DNA of 64,000 nucleotides. Source: Actinomucor elegans (lineage: Eukaryota > Mucoromycota > Mucoromycetes > Mucorales > Mucoraceae). Below are positions 42,264 to 55,032 of the stretch, in pieces. The translations under genes were made by a program, and so were the position numbers. The stretch lies in assembly GCA_026027325.1 (NCBI GenBank), contig JAMSLZ010000022.1:1-64000 (forward strand), written 5' to 3'. Every line of letters starts with the position of its first letter. Within the stretch, counting starts at the first letter, position 1. The notes under the pieces were generated by a model. The model did no database searches. It saw only the letters and a program-made list of their open reading frames with translations, and was not told where the DNA came from.

Positions 42264-43349
42264 AAACTCTACCGTATTAGCTTGTATATCCTTGTACCTA
42301 TAATTCCATTCCTTTTGTATATATCTATATCTTAAAACTTAACTTATTCAACATACTGTCCTTATCTTTCAACTAAATAAATATATAACTAGGTACCTTG
42401 AAGGTATTTGTTCCATTGGGTAAATTACACACGATATGTCTTTTCCTTCAAATTATAGCCCAGGTTGGATCTGGGGTGGGAATCTGTAGAACCATGGGGA
42501 CGGCAGTTAAGATGGTACAGTAATTATGTGGAGCGTCTTGTCTGGATTGAATATTGTTTTAGTCTGCCTAAGCTGCTTATTGTAACATTCTCTGGATGAT
42601 AGCTCAATTGCAATCAGTAACACTTGATCATTTGTGGGTGCCACCAGTGGATAAAAATTTATTGAATTTATTCGACTGACTGATGATAAGCTTTGTATCA
42701 CACAACCGGTTGGATAGTATGGATACTTTGACTTGTTCGTCCAGTCATTTGCTCTGGGGATTTCTACGGAAAAACCTTCTTGAAAATACCGCTGGCTTCC
42801 ACCATGGTAAGTGTACTACAACGAAATTTCTGTTCAGTCTTTCTTGCCATCGTTTGAATCAATTTACCTATTCGTTCCTTATTTCATATACAAAAAAAAA
42901 GAAGTTGTTGGATAGCTGTTTATTAACTCTCATTGATTTTTCTTAAATAGAAACGATGGGTATCACATCTATAACTGTACAGATATACCTTTTACTGGAA
43001 CATATTGAAGAAGTTTGTCATATTTTTTAATTCTTACAATTTTGTTTTGTACTTTTGTTTGACTTTTGATATTTTTGCTTGCAAAGCAAGATCAATTCTT
43101 TTTTTTCAATGATTTCCTCTATCATTTTATTAAAATACTTTAATCTTTGCCCTTATAGAGCTACTCTCAATCTTAAAAAAAGCAACTAAAATAACCTGTC
43201 AATAATCAAGGATTTATGTGGAGGCTTTTCATTACCTTTTGTTCCATTACTGTACATTTCGAAGCAAATTCTCGAGCTTTGGCTTTTAACTTCTAGTAGC
43301 AAGACTTTAATTGTGCGTACATTTGCATTCATTAGCCAAACATATCATT
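42264..43349. other. Intergenic, no gene seen
   Basis: Frames near 42507-42946 lack motifs; one possible donor (GTAAGTG at 42806) has no convincing partner exons. Confidence 0.45.
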
Positions 43350-43599
43350 CTACATAAAGTGTTTTAACTGGATCCGAAATCGAATATTATATGTTCCTGA
43401 TGGAAGATTGACCTTGATGATATATTCATCCTGACGATGAATTCCCCAAGCTTTTTTGTAAGCCTTTTCAAGCATGTCCTACCAGCCAAATGCCTGAGGT
43501 TCCCTGTGGTAGAATAACGCCATCGTTTAGTTTCATTAATTTATAACTTGAAAGCTTGTCTTTTTGTTTTCTCAATGCAACAGCTTGAGGACGTATCAT
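43350..43599 (-). CDS. Possible small spliced gene, unknown (about 69 aa or longer)
   Basis: The - strand has two open blocks with protein-like character: IRPQAVALRKQKDKLSSYKL at 43599-43519 and DMLEKAYKKAWGIHRQDEYI ending KHFM-stop at 43478-43350. They join in phase 0 over a 40-nt intron GTTATT...GGTAG. Upstream of the first Met the frame continues as KKDIAFFVGGISLIVMI, a possible membrane segment, so a further 5' exon may exist. The product is unrecognised. Splice sites are weak, so this is tentative. Confidence 0.3.
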
Positions 43600-44319
43600 C
43601 ACAATTAAAGAGATTCCCCCTACAAAAAAAGCTATATCTTTCTTAGACTTTTGTATTCTTCAACCTCATTTCTTGTGTATATATATATTGAAATGAAAGG
43701 GCGGATAGCTTCAGCCAACTTCAAAAGAAACAAAAAAAAATATTACAAGTTGAAATAAAGACGAAGAATCTTTATTGCACAGCTTGTAATATACTTTATA
43801 TATCATATGGATTGCATGATGTCGGAAAGCTTAGTTGATATCATATCACTGTACTGTTGATACAGTCATGACACAAGCAACTAGCAGGATTTTTTTTTTA
43901 AAAAAAGGTTAATCAACTTTGCTCTGCACAGCGGTGTGCTCCCCTCCCATAGGACGACGGTGACTGTGTAGATAGTGTGTAGAATTTAGCTAATGGTTAC
44001 TATAAAAAAATTAATTAGACAAAATATGAAGTATATAAAGCGATACAAGAAAGTGAAATATATAGCTTGCTTCAAACTGTTAGCAAAAAAAACAAAACAA
44101 AACTTTACCTCAAAATAAAGTTTTTAATAGATGCAAAAGCCAACACCAAGCATGAATTGTTTAGTCCTAATCCAATACTAGAATACGATAGGCTTATAAA
44201 TCTATTTGTCGAAAACGTCCAATCAGATCCATGTCTAGTTGCGAGTTCAGACGTGTTATCCCCGCCCCTCAATTTTTGTCTTCTTTACCTGAAGCTTAAT
44301 CTCTTTAAATTTTACAGAC

Positions 44320-44682
44320 ATGGATAATAAAGTGTAAGGAGTCAAATGCCTGGATATTAAAAATAATTAGGCTCACAAGCACAATTTTCTTTTACAGCTT
44401 TATCGAGATTCCTTTTCCAAATGAACGTTTAGCTTCGATTGCTCAACAGGTTATGAATGTCGATAAAGAATTAAAGACAGATCAAGTGAAGCGAGTAATT
44501 ACTTATAAAGAAAATATACTTCAAATGTAAGTTTCTTACAAGCGTGCAATTAGACTATGTGACCAACTTCTTTATATAATAGTCATTTTGAATGTTATAA
44601 TACAAAAATGCTTCGTGTAGCAGTCAACTCATTTTTAGAATATTTAACCATGGTGACGCGAACAATGGATGCTTTTTCGTAA
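44320..44682 (+). CDS. PCC1: KEOPS/EKC complex subunit Pcc1 (80 aa, three exons)
   Basis: Exons 44320-44333, 44398-44526 and 44583-44682 (14, 129 and 100 nt) join to MDNKV-FIEIPFPNERLA, then QQVMNVDKELKTDQVKRVIT and MLRVAVNSFLEYLTMVTRTM, ending at a stop after DAFS. This is the full length of Pcc1/LAGE3 proteins. Pcc1 is the dimerisation subunit of KEOPS (EKC), which makes the t6A37 modification of ANN-decoding tRNAs together with Kae1, Bud32 and Cgi121, and in yeast also affects telomeres and transcription. The 14-nt first exon was chosen because it is the only ATG that keeps phase and is preceded by stops. It was easy to miss as no long frame exists. Confidence 0.9.
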
Positions 44683-44923
44683 AGATTGTACAACTAGACT
44701 CTTACTTAAATGGATATAAAGAATGGGTTTTTTAAATTAACTATAGAGTGGATCAACCCTGTTCTTTTATGTTTTTTTTTTGAGTGTGTATCATCTGTCA
44801 AGTTGATTTGGAGTTGGTGTATATGAAGGAAAGGGTAATAAAGTATAAGTAATAATAATAAGTAGTAAGTAATAGGATAATAAATTTAGATATAATATAG
44901 TATATATGTATGTATATATAAAG

Positions 44924-45578
44924 TTAAAGAATAAGACATTTAAACTTTTTCTTTGTCTTGTCTTTTGTTGGGTTTTGCTTATTGATTTGTCTAACTACAT
45001 CATAAAAGACTTCATCTACATTGATCTTGAATCGAGCAGAAGTTTCGTAAAAAGGCTTTCCGCCCCATTGTTGCGATAAAGACATGCCTTTTTCTCTTGA
45101 AACCATTCTTTCGTTTTCCAAATCGCATTTGTTACCAACTAGGACCATAGGAACCTGTCACAGAAAGTCAATAATCGATCATATACTTTTTTTGTTCAAC
45201 CCACGTTCTCTGAACCTTTCACTCGCAAGATTTGTTCTCTAATTTCATGAAGATCAGTCAAAGTAACTTGACTTGTGATTGAAAACACGAGAACGAAACC
45301 TTGTCCATTCTTCATGTATAAATCACGCATAGCGGTAAACTGTTCAGTGCCTGCTGTATCTAATATCTCGAGCATACATTGCTGTCCGTCCACTTCCACT
45401 TGCTTTCTATAAGAATCTTCAATAGTAGGATCATATTTTTCAACGAAAATAGATTGAACAAATTGAACAGTCTTTATACATGATTAGTTTCATATTTTGT
45501 TTTTAAAAAAAATATATGTACCAATGCTGATTTGCCAACACCGCCAGAACCTAAAACAACAAGCTTATATTCCTTCAT
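44924..45578 (-). CDS. RSR1: Ras-family small GTPase, Rap/Rsr1 type (184 aa, three exons)
   Basis: Exons 45578-45522, 45471-45205 and 45154-44924 give a complete GTPase. Visible are the P-loop [10 protein letters not shown] (10-19), the effector loop [11 protein letters not shown] (~32-42), DTAGTEQF (57-64), NKCDL and ETSA. Thr in DTAGT where Ras has Gln61 is the hallmark of Rap proteins. The C-terminus has a basic stretch (KDKTKKKFK) and ends CLIL, a geranylgeranylation signal, so the protein should sit on the plasma membrane. Yeast Rsr1/Bud1 uses this switch to mark the polarity site through Cdc24-Cdc42; a role in hyphal polarity here is inference. The first intron follows the P-loop. Confidence 0.95.
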
Positions 45579-47052
45579 TTGCTACGGAATGTATAGTATA
45601 GAAAAGAGAAAAAGAAGAGAGAGAGAGAAAAGGAAAAGAATAATTTTACACCACACCATCTTTATTTCAAATAGGAGTAGTTACATTACCTTTTTGAGAA
45701 ACCAAACGCTCGTTTGTGCGTAATTTGAAAAGGCTATCTGATGGGCCAATCAGATAAGAGATCAAACCTATCCTCCTACTCGTTTGATACATGTACTCAT
45801 AAGTTTTGGCAACTGTTTGATTAACAGAGATGGCTAAAACGGGCTCCTGATATGATAAGCGTAGGCCACTCAATATTTTCGATGAACGCATGTGTTTGGA
45901 AGGATGTACCGAGCACCAAAAAGGTTTCTTCTGAGCTCCAGAATAAAAACGAAAGCAAAATTATTTATCGAAATCTACCTTTTCGTCGAGGTTTTTATAG
46001 AAGAAGCGGCCCTTCATGCACGCAGGCTATAGAAAGATGGAGGCGCTTAATGGAAACCAGTCGAGAAATCTATAGATCGTTAGAAACAAGTTACACTAAT
46101 ACATGTCCTTTACTGTCAATCATTGAAATGTTATAATACATAAATACGTGTTTTGGATTCCAACTAAACAATAATTTCAGTAGATGCAATAGCTTATTTT
46201 AAACGTATACAAGTCAGCAAATGCGACATTGGAACGAAAAATTCCAAGCTATTCTCATGGGCATAGCTTTTCAAAATTTTCGCATTTTTTTTTCTATAGA
46301 GTATGAAGATAATACTTTGAAATAATAAACTATTGTAATATAGGTAGAAAATATGTGAGAGTATCCAAATGTATTTTTTTTTCTTGCAAAAAAAATAAAA
46401 AGTATATATACTCCGTGTATTTAAAGAGATACAGAATATTCCTTACATAAACCAATGTTTAATTTAGTTTCGTGAAAGTCTTAAATAAAAATTTTGTGTG
46501 TTTGATCACTTGTATAATTCAAAAGTCGATTGAGACTTTGCCTAGACTCCCAAACACCACATCAGCCAGATAAAATTGTATTACATCCGCCCAATGTGAG
46601 TTTGCAAGAGGAATTAATCAAAACGGTAATTCAAAAGTCTTACCTGCGACCGATTTTGGAACGGAAATAAAATCTCTAAATGTCCTTGAGCCGAACTTTA
46701 AATAATGCAGGTGTTCAAATACATAAAAAAAAAAAAGGTTAATCAAAACTTACACAGAATAAAGTGGCAAATCAAGTGATATAAAGAAGACCTTGTATCT
46801 CCTTAAATACAAAAAGTATATTTTTTATTATTCTTATTTTTTTTAGTACACAATATATTCTAGCTCGTGTGTTTCGTAAGGAGAAGTATACATTTGAATA
46901 TCCTTAAATAGTTCCTTCCTACATTACAATAGTTTATTTCTAAAAAGTATCATCTTCACGCTTCATAAAAGTGAAAAACTAGAAAATATAGTCCTATGAT
47001 GACACGTCAATTATGCCTGCATCAGAACCGTTGATTAAAGGCCATTGCATAT
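45579..47052. other. Intergenic, only weak coding hints
   Basis: Overlapping frames at 45667-45891 (-) and 45852-46136 (+) cannot both be genes and neither has a known motif. At about 46523-46668 (+) a short block reads PHQPDKIVLHPPNVSLQEEL then KSYLRPILERK-stop and looks like an old exon. I annotate no gene. Confidence 0.4.
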
Positions 47053-48393
47053 TTAATAAGAGTAGCACCAGTAGTTATTCATAGGGGATAGCTTTTGCCC
47101 GTCCAACAAGATCAGCTTCTTTGAATACATATACCTTGGGTCTACATCACGTCTGCTATAATAGGTTCTTCGTCCATAACTCTGTAAATTCCACTGCTGC
47201 ACTTGTAGTGGATATTTTTTCGGCGCAAACGGACTAATTTCTATTACCTTCACGTTGGTCTTTTGCGCAATTTGCTGCAACACTTGCGGTAAGCAGGTCA
47301 TCTCCATACTGAACGGTGTACGTGCTAAATTCAGATACACAACAGTGGTTGCGGTTGATAAAAATTGAATCAAAGCCTCCAAACTTACAAAACGACAGTA
47401 AGCCAGCGATAGATATTTGAGTTTTGGCATGACCATTTGACTGAGTATAATGTCATCTAAATTAGTGTGGCCACCCATATCAAGCGATTGTAAATGAGGC
47501 ATTGGTTGTCGTAGTACTTGGAAAATACAATCATGACAGAACCGTGATCCACCAATACCATTAAAGTCCATATTTAAATTCAGCTCATGCAGTTGAGATT
47601 GCTGTGTAAGAAAGGGTATCAAGGGAGAGCAGCAAGTGAGTGAATGGCATCCTTGCAAATTCAAATGTGTCAGCGTTCGAACATTAGGCAGATGCAGAAA
47701 GAGCTGACTAGTTATTTGCGTATGAGCCAAATCCAAGCGTGTAAGCTGGTTTCCATATTGTGTTAATTTATCAAAGAAGGGTATAAAGAAATGCTCTTGA
47801 GAGAGCGCCATGCACATATAGAATGAAATGTTGTTCAACCTCTGGGGAATAGACCAATCTTCTTCTATTTTCACTGCTGGAGCTGCTTTGATCATACCTT
47901 TTTTATGTTGGTGTGTAAAAAAATCTGTCATGGCAGAGGTAAAGGTTCGATCACAAAACCCAGTAAAATCCACTGTTTGCAATCGATTATCACGGTTGAA
48001 TATGGACCGAATCACCAAAGGAGAGGCAAAGACGTGTATCATTTCTTCACCTACTAGTAATGCTTGGAGTTGCTGACAACCCATAATCAGCGATGCCAAC
48101 TGGTCTGGTACCATCACAGATTTGGCTTTTTCTTCAGTCCAGCGAGAGCCACGCGTAGTATAGCTAGAGAAATCAAGACGCTGTACATAATCTGCCAACG
48201 CATGATGCTGCTCTAGTACTGTATGTTTAAAAGCTAAATAATGACGGGGTCCTGTAATCATAATGTGACGATAGAGAAGATGAATAGTAGCAGCATAACA
48301 AGATTGGCTGACTTGGCACAGGGATGCTCTGTCCTTGGCTTCAGAACAATAGCTACCGATTAATTCAATAAGTTCGCTTGAAAGGTTTTTCAT
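47053..48393 (-). CDS. F-box/leucine-rich-repeat-like protein (446 aa)
   Basis: The ATG at 48393 begins MKNLSSELIELIGSYCSEAK, followed by DRASLCQVSQSCYAATIHLL: an F-box, with the usual L.E....I shape, in the first 45 residues. The rest has irregular leucine-rich repeats, for example LTRLDLAHTQITSQLFLHLP, VRTLTHLNLQGCHSLTCCSP, LHELNLNMDF, LQSLDMGGHTNLDDIILSQM and LKYLSLAYCRFVSLEALIQF. Such proteins join Skp1-Cullin ubiquitin ligases through the F-box and bind a substrate with the LRR face; the substrate is unknown. The frame is open 88 codons further upstream, but that part is encoded by a 28-nt poly(T) (a Lys run) and is surely leader. No intron. Confidence 0.88.
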   Translation of the reverse strand: MKNLSSELIELIGSYCSEAKDRASLCQVSQSCYAATIHLLYRHIMITGPRHYLAFKHTVLEQHHALADYVQRLDFSSYTTRGSRWTEEKAKSVMVPDQLASLIMGCQQLQALLVGEEMIHVFASPLVIRSIFNRDNRLQTVDFTGFCDRTFTSAMTDFFTHQHKKGMIKAAPAVKIEEDWSIPQRLNNISFYMCMALSQEHFFIPFFDKLTQYGNQLTRLDLAHTQITSQLFLHLPNVRTLTHLNLQGCHSLTCCSPLIPFLTQQSQLHELNLNMDFNGIGGSRFCHDCIFQVLRQPMPHLQSLDMGGHTNLDDIILSQMVMPKLKYLSLAYCRFVSLEALIQFLSTATTVVYLNLARTPFSMEMTCLPQVLQQIAQKTNVKVIEISPFAPKKYPLQVQQWNLQSYGRRTYYSRRDVDPRYMYSKKLILLDGQKLSPMNNYWCYSY

Positions 48394-48423
48394 GATGGGG
48401 TTTACAAAAGAAAACAAAAAAAT

Positions 48424-48426
<3 letters not shown>

Positions 48427-48454
<28 letters not shown>
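48427..48454. repeat. Poly(T) tract, 28 nt, in the F-box gene leader
   Basis: Lies about 35 nt upstream of the F-box start codon, so it is poly(A) on the coding strand. Could be a nucleosome-free promoter element. Confidence 0.9.
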
Positions 48455-51357
48455 CCCGGAAGAACCAGGTCATGCAATAGGGTTGTGCAAAATTCACACG
48501 ATAAGAATTCTTGATAGTCGGATTTTGATTGGGTACGTTCATCAAAACCCATCAAAAAGGTCGTACGACGAGAAAAGGATATATATGATAGGTTAATCAA
48601 AGTTCCATGGTTGCTTATCGCATATATATTTACCTCGCATGGCGCCAGCCCAGTCATTCTCTTTCATTTAAAAAGTTTAAGTATTCGGTGTTGGATTGAT
48701 TGATTCATTTTGAAAAGATGAGTAAGATTATGTCATAGGATAACAGCTGCTGGCAATTATTAATCAGTACATGTATGCAGTTTGCAATCAGTCACTAAAA
48801 CCATAGTCTATGTGTAGTACTTTATCTAAGGCACAGTGGTTCATTCAAAACTAGCACTATTTAGACGCAATATTGTACTGAGATCCTTTAACATCATGCT
48901 AATTTCCGGGATTGCTGATACAGTTTTTATTAGACTGAGGATTGGCAATGAATGCTTGAGGTTCTTGATCGAAATCTGTGAAAATAATAATAAGAAAGAC
49001 CTAGTTTAAAAGCGAAAAAAGAGTTGACATCGTATCAACTATACTATTTTTAATACCAACATGTTTACGACACGGCTTGCAAAACGAATAGCCCAAAAAC
49101 ATTTATTCGATTGTTCAGGGTTGTGAAATAAGCGTCTTCGCTACAAATATTTACCGAAAGCGAATGTCGAAGCAGAACTGGATGATAGATTGATCAAGCC
49201 ACGTTGCATGAGGTAGAAATTCTTTATCTCACCTAAACCAAAGGAGATAACAAAAATATGATTAGCTAATCACTATATGCTGGAGGCGTTCTTTGAGTTT
49301 CTTGTTGATGATTAAAAAAAGAATAGAACTGCAAGCAAAACTATATTCATCGTAATATGTAGTTTGTTAACGAACGGTACTCGGTTTTCAATATTATAGA
49401 AGCTACCGTTTCTATTGCGGTTACCCTTGAGCAAAAAAACAGTTCGTCTTGGGCTATGGACTTTTCTTCATCAAATATTCTTTTGCTAAGCTTCTTTAAT
49501 GAAACATATGCAGATATTCCTTTTTTCTCAGTGTGCATAATTTCAGCCACTCTGCATGTTGAACGTCTATTCACAAAGAAATAATTATGAAAAACATCAG
49601 AGTTACATAATAAGGCTATTCAGAAAGAAAGTACTATTATAAGTATCTGAGGCTTCTACTTGTAGGGCTTCTACATGATAATGTACTCTATTATGCATGA
49701 CTAATAATATTTGCATATTTGTACAATCTTGCACCGTATTAGTTTGGTTGCTTAACCCGCCTTGGTAATAAGAAAGAAATTCAAATATACAGCCATGAAT
49801 CAAAGGCGAATCATTACTACTATTGCAACTACAATACCATTATCTCTTTTTATTAGTCAGTGACGTTGTAGCAATACAAGAAACCTTCTGAAAATCAAAG
49901 TTATCGGACCTACTTTTTAATAGACAAATAATATTTCTATATAAACAATGCGTTATAGAGCATTATGTGATATACAATGGCGTATCTAACGGTATAAAGA
50001 TCATTGAGTATTTATATAGATTCATAAAGCTAGTTTTGAAAAAAAAAATAGCGAATCTTGGATAAATTTTATCATTACGTTATAAAATTATCAAGCAGGA
50101 AAAAAAAAGTATTCTCATATACTTCTATTCATCTTATCTATGTTGCCTATAAAATAAACGCTCATAGTCAGGTAGAAAATGATTAAAATAATGATGTTGT
50201 TTGAAATAGCGCAAAAGTGAACGAATAAAGCGTAAAGGTCCATGTAGTACTCGTTATGGATGGACTACCGCGTGTATTGCAGCCTTTATTAAATAGCAAG
50301 TTTTGGCAGCTAATGAAGCTTATCACGCTCCCCAAACATCTATATAAATCATAATTAGTTGTGCCCCAAATCTTCTTTTTGCTGTATTTAATCATGCTAC
50401 CTGGATCAAAAAAAAAAAAAAAAAAAAAAAAAAGTGTATATATATGTTATTCTGGTTGGATTTAAATATAGATCGGCTCGCAGTGCTTTAACAATAAAGA
50501 AAAGAAAATCATTAAAACTCCTTATTTTTTTTTGTCTCTCTGTTTTGATGCAACTCTCTCTCTTAATATGAAAGCGCCAAATAATACGATATTTATTAGT
50601 AAAGTTCTTACAACATTTGATTCTACATCTTGTGATATGATTTTATATGAGCTAGTTGTACTATTATAGATTTAAAAGAAATTTTCTAGATAACAGTTAC
50701 TTCTAGTAGCGGCCTTTAAAAAGGCTTTACAATAAAAATAATTGGATTGCGGTAGATCAATATCCTAATTTGAACTCCACGAAACGCGTTCTTAAATTGA
50801 GGGTATATCGTGCCTGTTGAATATACCCGAAAATCTACCGAGATTTTTTGTATTCCCACACGGAATATCACGTTAGAACATTGTGATGATGTGGTAAACA
50901 CTGTAGATGCTATCTTTTTTAAGCTAGATTTTCTAGTTTGAGGCGCCGCGATCTTGATCTTAGACCACACTGACAGTGATTATGCAACTATTGAATAAGC
51001 AGTAATTCCAGGGAAAGCATTTTTGAAATTGATTCTTGTCAATTGTTATTACTATTCTATATATAAAAAGCGTACTACCAAACAAAAAGTAAGGAGATTC
51101 GCCAACAATCAACAAAAGCAAAGAAAAGCGTGCTTTTTTACAAGTCCGCGAGCTTTGCCTTTTGTATATTTCCTTTTGGTTAATCAACGACTCTCTTTCT
51201 CCTATAGTTATTTGTTTCAATTAGCTCAAGGGGAATGTATACCATTTAAAAAAAGTAATTACTAAATAGTACTAAAGAAAAAATACAAGGTATGTTGGTT
51301 GGTTCTGATATCTATTAAATGTTAAAGCTTGTTTAGTAGGTTGCCTGACTATATACC
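48455..51357. other. Long intergenic region, no gene seen
   Basis: Nearly 3 kb of AT-rich DNA. Frames such as 49347-49574 (-), 50716-50970 (-) and 51023-51265 (+) have no motif and no splice partners I trust. It contains an A26 tract at 50408-50433. Upstream promoters of the F-box and DYRK genes must lie in it. Confidence 0.5.
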
Positions 51358-52639
51358 ATGATATCTTCATACGCAGAAACAACTACCACAACAGACTATG
51401 AACTCAGTTCAAGTCCTCAGCCGACTTCTTCAACCTCATCTACTCTACTCTCTCAGGAACCTTGGAACAAGGTTCAATCTTCGTATGCAGCCAAAAGAAA
51501 AAAGATGCAAGCGGAACGAATGCGACAATTAAAAGAACTAGAAGAGCAAGTAACCGAAACTGCTAATTGGAATCAAAGAAGAAAAGAGCTCGTTACTACT
51601 TCTTCTCGACGCACATTAACTACAGACGATAGTACTATATACCCAACCACATACCCTTCCAATTCCTCGTCTTCTTCCTCTCATTCTCCAGTTGTTCGAA
51701 ACCGACAGACTTGCCCAAAGATCGATTTAGGAGATGCAACCTTGGAAGATTTAGAAGACCTCATTGCTGCCTCAGCAAAACGATTAGCAAGTTATCGTCT
51801 AAGAAATCAAAAACTCGATAACACAGATACGCAGGACAACACCAAAAAGAGCGACGATATGGAACGCTGGAAAGGGCTCTTGGAATCTAGTTCCTCGACC
51901 AACCTAAGCCGACTATCCAATACCAAACATTATGATGCTGACCCTATAGCCAACGACAACAGCTTTGTAACTGCTGTCACTTCTATATCGCCTACCTCTG
52001 CAAGTAGTAGTTCTACAACGATGCCCAGTGGAGAAAAGAGCCCTTCAGCCTCTTATTTGAGACTTCGGAACATGTTTGAGCCCAAAGACTCTGAAAATAA
52101 TAGTCGAAAAGCATCATTTTCCTTGGCCGATCTTGCTAACCCACCACTATCGCATACGCGAAGCAAAAAGAAAGATGACCTTTCTTCAACAATCACTACA
52201 ACGCGATCTACATTATCTAGTGCGACACCCAAAATTGAATCGCCTCGGTTTAGTGCGAGTACAACGCCTCGATCTGTTCATTTACGTAAAGCTACGCGAC
52301 GGGTGGTATCTCCTTCTGCTTCATCTTCATCCTTGGTAGAATCAAGCGCGCCTAAAAAGACAGAATCCATAACGCGTTCGCGAAAGCTTAGTACATTGGC
52401 TTCTTTACAGCAACGACAGAGGCAGCAGCATCTAAACAAAGAAGAAACAGCCTCAGAAGACGAACATAAGTCTGTGGATGATTATATGAATAGCATCAAG
52501 AAGACTTCATCTACTACTTCTAATCACCGTCATCGATTAGAGAAAAGCATCGAAGAAGAACCAATAACCAAACGAAAAGTCAAACTAAGTATTAATACAT
52601 CCAATATCACAGTTTCTGTTTTAAGAAAGCCCAAAGAAT

Positions 52640-52671
<32 letters not shown>

Positions 52672-54960
52672 ACAACAACAACAGCAATAAAAGGTCCAGT
52701 GATTATAAGAAGAAAAAGGGGAAAGGTAAAAGATATGTTATAGATAGGAGGCAAAGCACTTGTTAATCCCATTTGAAAAAGACTTTACCAGGTAACCTTG
52801 CTTCCCAACCTCCCATTGCGCCTTTAGCACTACCGCCAATGAAAGTTGAACCATTAAATATCCCAAGTGTACAGCAACATCACAAACCTTCAGCATCTTC
52901 TTCACGTACGGTTGCAAAGACACCGACACGTATTCCCTTACCTGCTACTGTCACCAACACAACTTCTACCGCCAATTCCACATCTACATCTACTACCACA
53001 GCCAACAAGCAACGCCTAAGACGTACTGAAAATTCAGATGAAGATATAAAGAAACATTTAACAATAAGCACTTCACGACTTAAGCAACAACAACAGCAAA
53101 GACAGTTGCGTAAACCCAAGTCGAGCTCAATCGTCTCGACTGCACCCAAGCTACAAACTAGCCGATCAAACAAAAGCGCTGACGAGAATTCACTTTTGAG
53201 AAAATCAACTACTGCCAGTACTAATATCACGCCTACATCTTCATCTACAACAACTTCAAGGACAATATCTACCTTAACTACTTCTATCTCTAACAAACCC
53301 TTGACAGGTAATTATATAAAAAAGTCAAAATGGAAAAGAAAAAAAAATAGAAAGGCCTACAGAGGAGCATAAAAGGGATAGAGTTTCTAACCTCCTATAA
53401 TATGTAGTGTCCCATAGCAAACGTAAAATATCTACCTTGCAAGAGCGCCTTCAAGGTCTAGTGGATGAAAGTCTAAGTAAATCTAACCAACAGCAGCAGC
53501 AGCAACATAAAGTAGAAGGCCAAACATCAGAGATTGTATTACGCGGTCGAGGCCTCTCACTCATGGAAGACAATCCAAGTAAATCTAAAGTCATGATGCG
53601 CGTAGCCATGACGCCTGAAGCTGCTCTCAAACTTTACCAATTTAATCTCACATCTTATGAAAAGCAAGAGATGCAAAACTACGATCCTATATGGTTTGTA
53701 GGTCACCATGCTAGAAAACGACCTTGCAGTCCTTCACACACACTTTGCAACTATGGCTATGACGATGAACGCGGTGACTATTTGATTCAGCTACGCGATC
53801 ATTTGGATTACCGGTACGAGGTCTTGGAGGTCATGGGTAAAGGCTCATTCGGCCAAGTTTTAAAGTGTTTTGATCACAAGACGGGACAGACGGTGGCTAT
53901 CAAGATGATTCGTAACAAGAAACGGTTTCACGCACAGGCATTGGTGGAAGTCAAGATATTGCAAGAGTTGATTGAGTGGGATCCAGAAGACAAGCACAAT
54001 AATGTGCGCATGTTGAGCCATTTCATGTTTCGAGGTCACCTATGTATAGCATTTGAATGTTTGAGTATCAATCTATATGAGTTTATCAAGAGTAACGGAT
54101 TCCAAGGATTCAGTATGGGCTTGATTCGAAGGTATGTTTTCAAGATATTGAGAAATGAAAGCTGACAGGATGATAGGTTTGCTACGCAGTTGCTGAACTC
54201 TTTGGTACTCTTACAAGAGCACAAGTTGATTCACTGTGACTTAAAACCAGAGGTAGGTACAAAGACACCGACTGTTGTTAGAAACGGGGGAGCCTAACTG
54301 ATACTGTAGAATATCTTGTTGAAACACCCAACAAAAAGTGTAATCAAAGTCATTGATTTCGGCAGTTCTTGTTTAGAAAGTGAAAAAGGTATGTATGAGA
54401 TAGACAACCATGCTCTTCGATTCTGATACGCCAATCTTCAGTTTACACCTATATCCAAAGTCGATTTTATCGTTCACCAGAAGTGATTATGGGCATGAGC
54501 TATAGTATGGCCATTGACATGTGGAGTGTGGGATGTATTTTAGCTGAGCTGCATACTGGATACCCACTTTTTCCTGGTGAAAATGAGCAAGAGCAATTGG
54601 CCTGTATTATGGAGATTCAAAATGTACCTGAACCTTATATCATCGAAAAGAGTACTCGAAGAAAGCTATTTTTTGGTAATATCATGGTCATAGTATGCTG
54701 ATGATAAGCAATCATTAATTCGTCTTTATCTAGATTCGCAAGGCAATCCACGTATTCAACCCAATTCCAAAGGAAGAAAACGTAGACCTGGCACCAAGAC
54801 GCTAGAGCACGCACTAAAGACCAATGATGAAAGCTTTTTGGACTTTATTAACAAGTGTTTATGTTGGGATCCAGAAGAACGTCTAAAACCCGATGAAGCC
54901 CTAAAGCATCCTTGGATGCAAAAAGCTTCTTCCGCTTTTTCTAGTAGGAAAAGATCATAG
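51358..54960 (+). CDS. DYRK-family protein kinase (1077 aa, seven exons)
   Basis: Exons 51358-52725, 52782-53307, 53408-54131, 54177-54252, 54310-54388, 54442-54675 and 54734-54960 total 3234 nt. The first ~640 residues are Ser/Thr-rich and probably disordered, with one helical stretch ([20 protein letters not shown]). Next is a DYRK-homology box ([19 protein letters not shown], about 700-720). The kinase domain (about 768-1070) has [40 protein letters not shown] and [17 protein letters not shown], the YxY loop that DYRKs phosphorylate on themselves. The DH box marks the DYRK2/Pom1/Yak-like class II group. In fungi Pom1-type kinases control cell polarity and size; the precise counterpart is not certain. 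Introns cluster in the kinase part. Confidence 0.93.
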
Positions 54961-55032
54961 TGTTATTACTCTCCCTTATTATTATTAGTACATCTTATTA
55001 TTCATATCATATATTATACTATTGTAAATATT

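Noticed and set aside
45667..46136. Two overlapping opposite-strand frames (74 and 94 codons)
   Set aside because: Cannot both be coding, no motif, no splice partners; left as intergenic.
48394..48657. N-terminal extension of the F-box protein by 88 codons
   Set aside because: It is encoded partly by a poly(T) tract giving a Lys run; the F-box starts right after ATG 48393.
52880..53296. 138-codon - strand frame rich in Val and Leu
   Set aside because: Antisense of the Ser/Thr-rich DYRK N-terminus.
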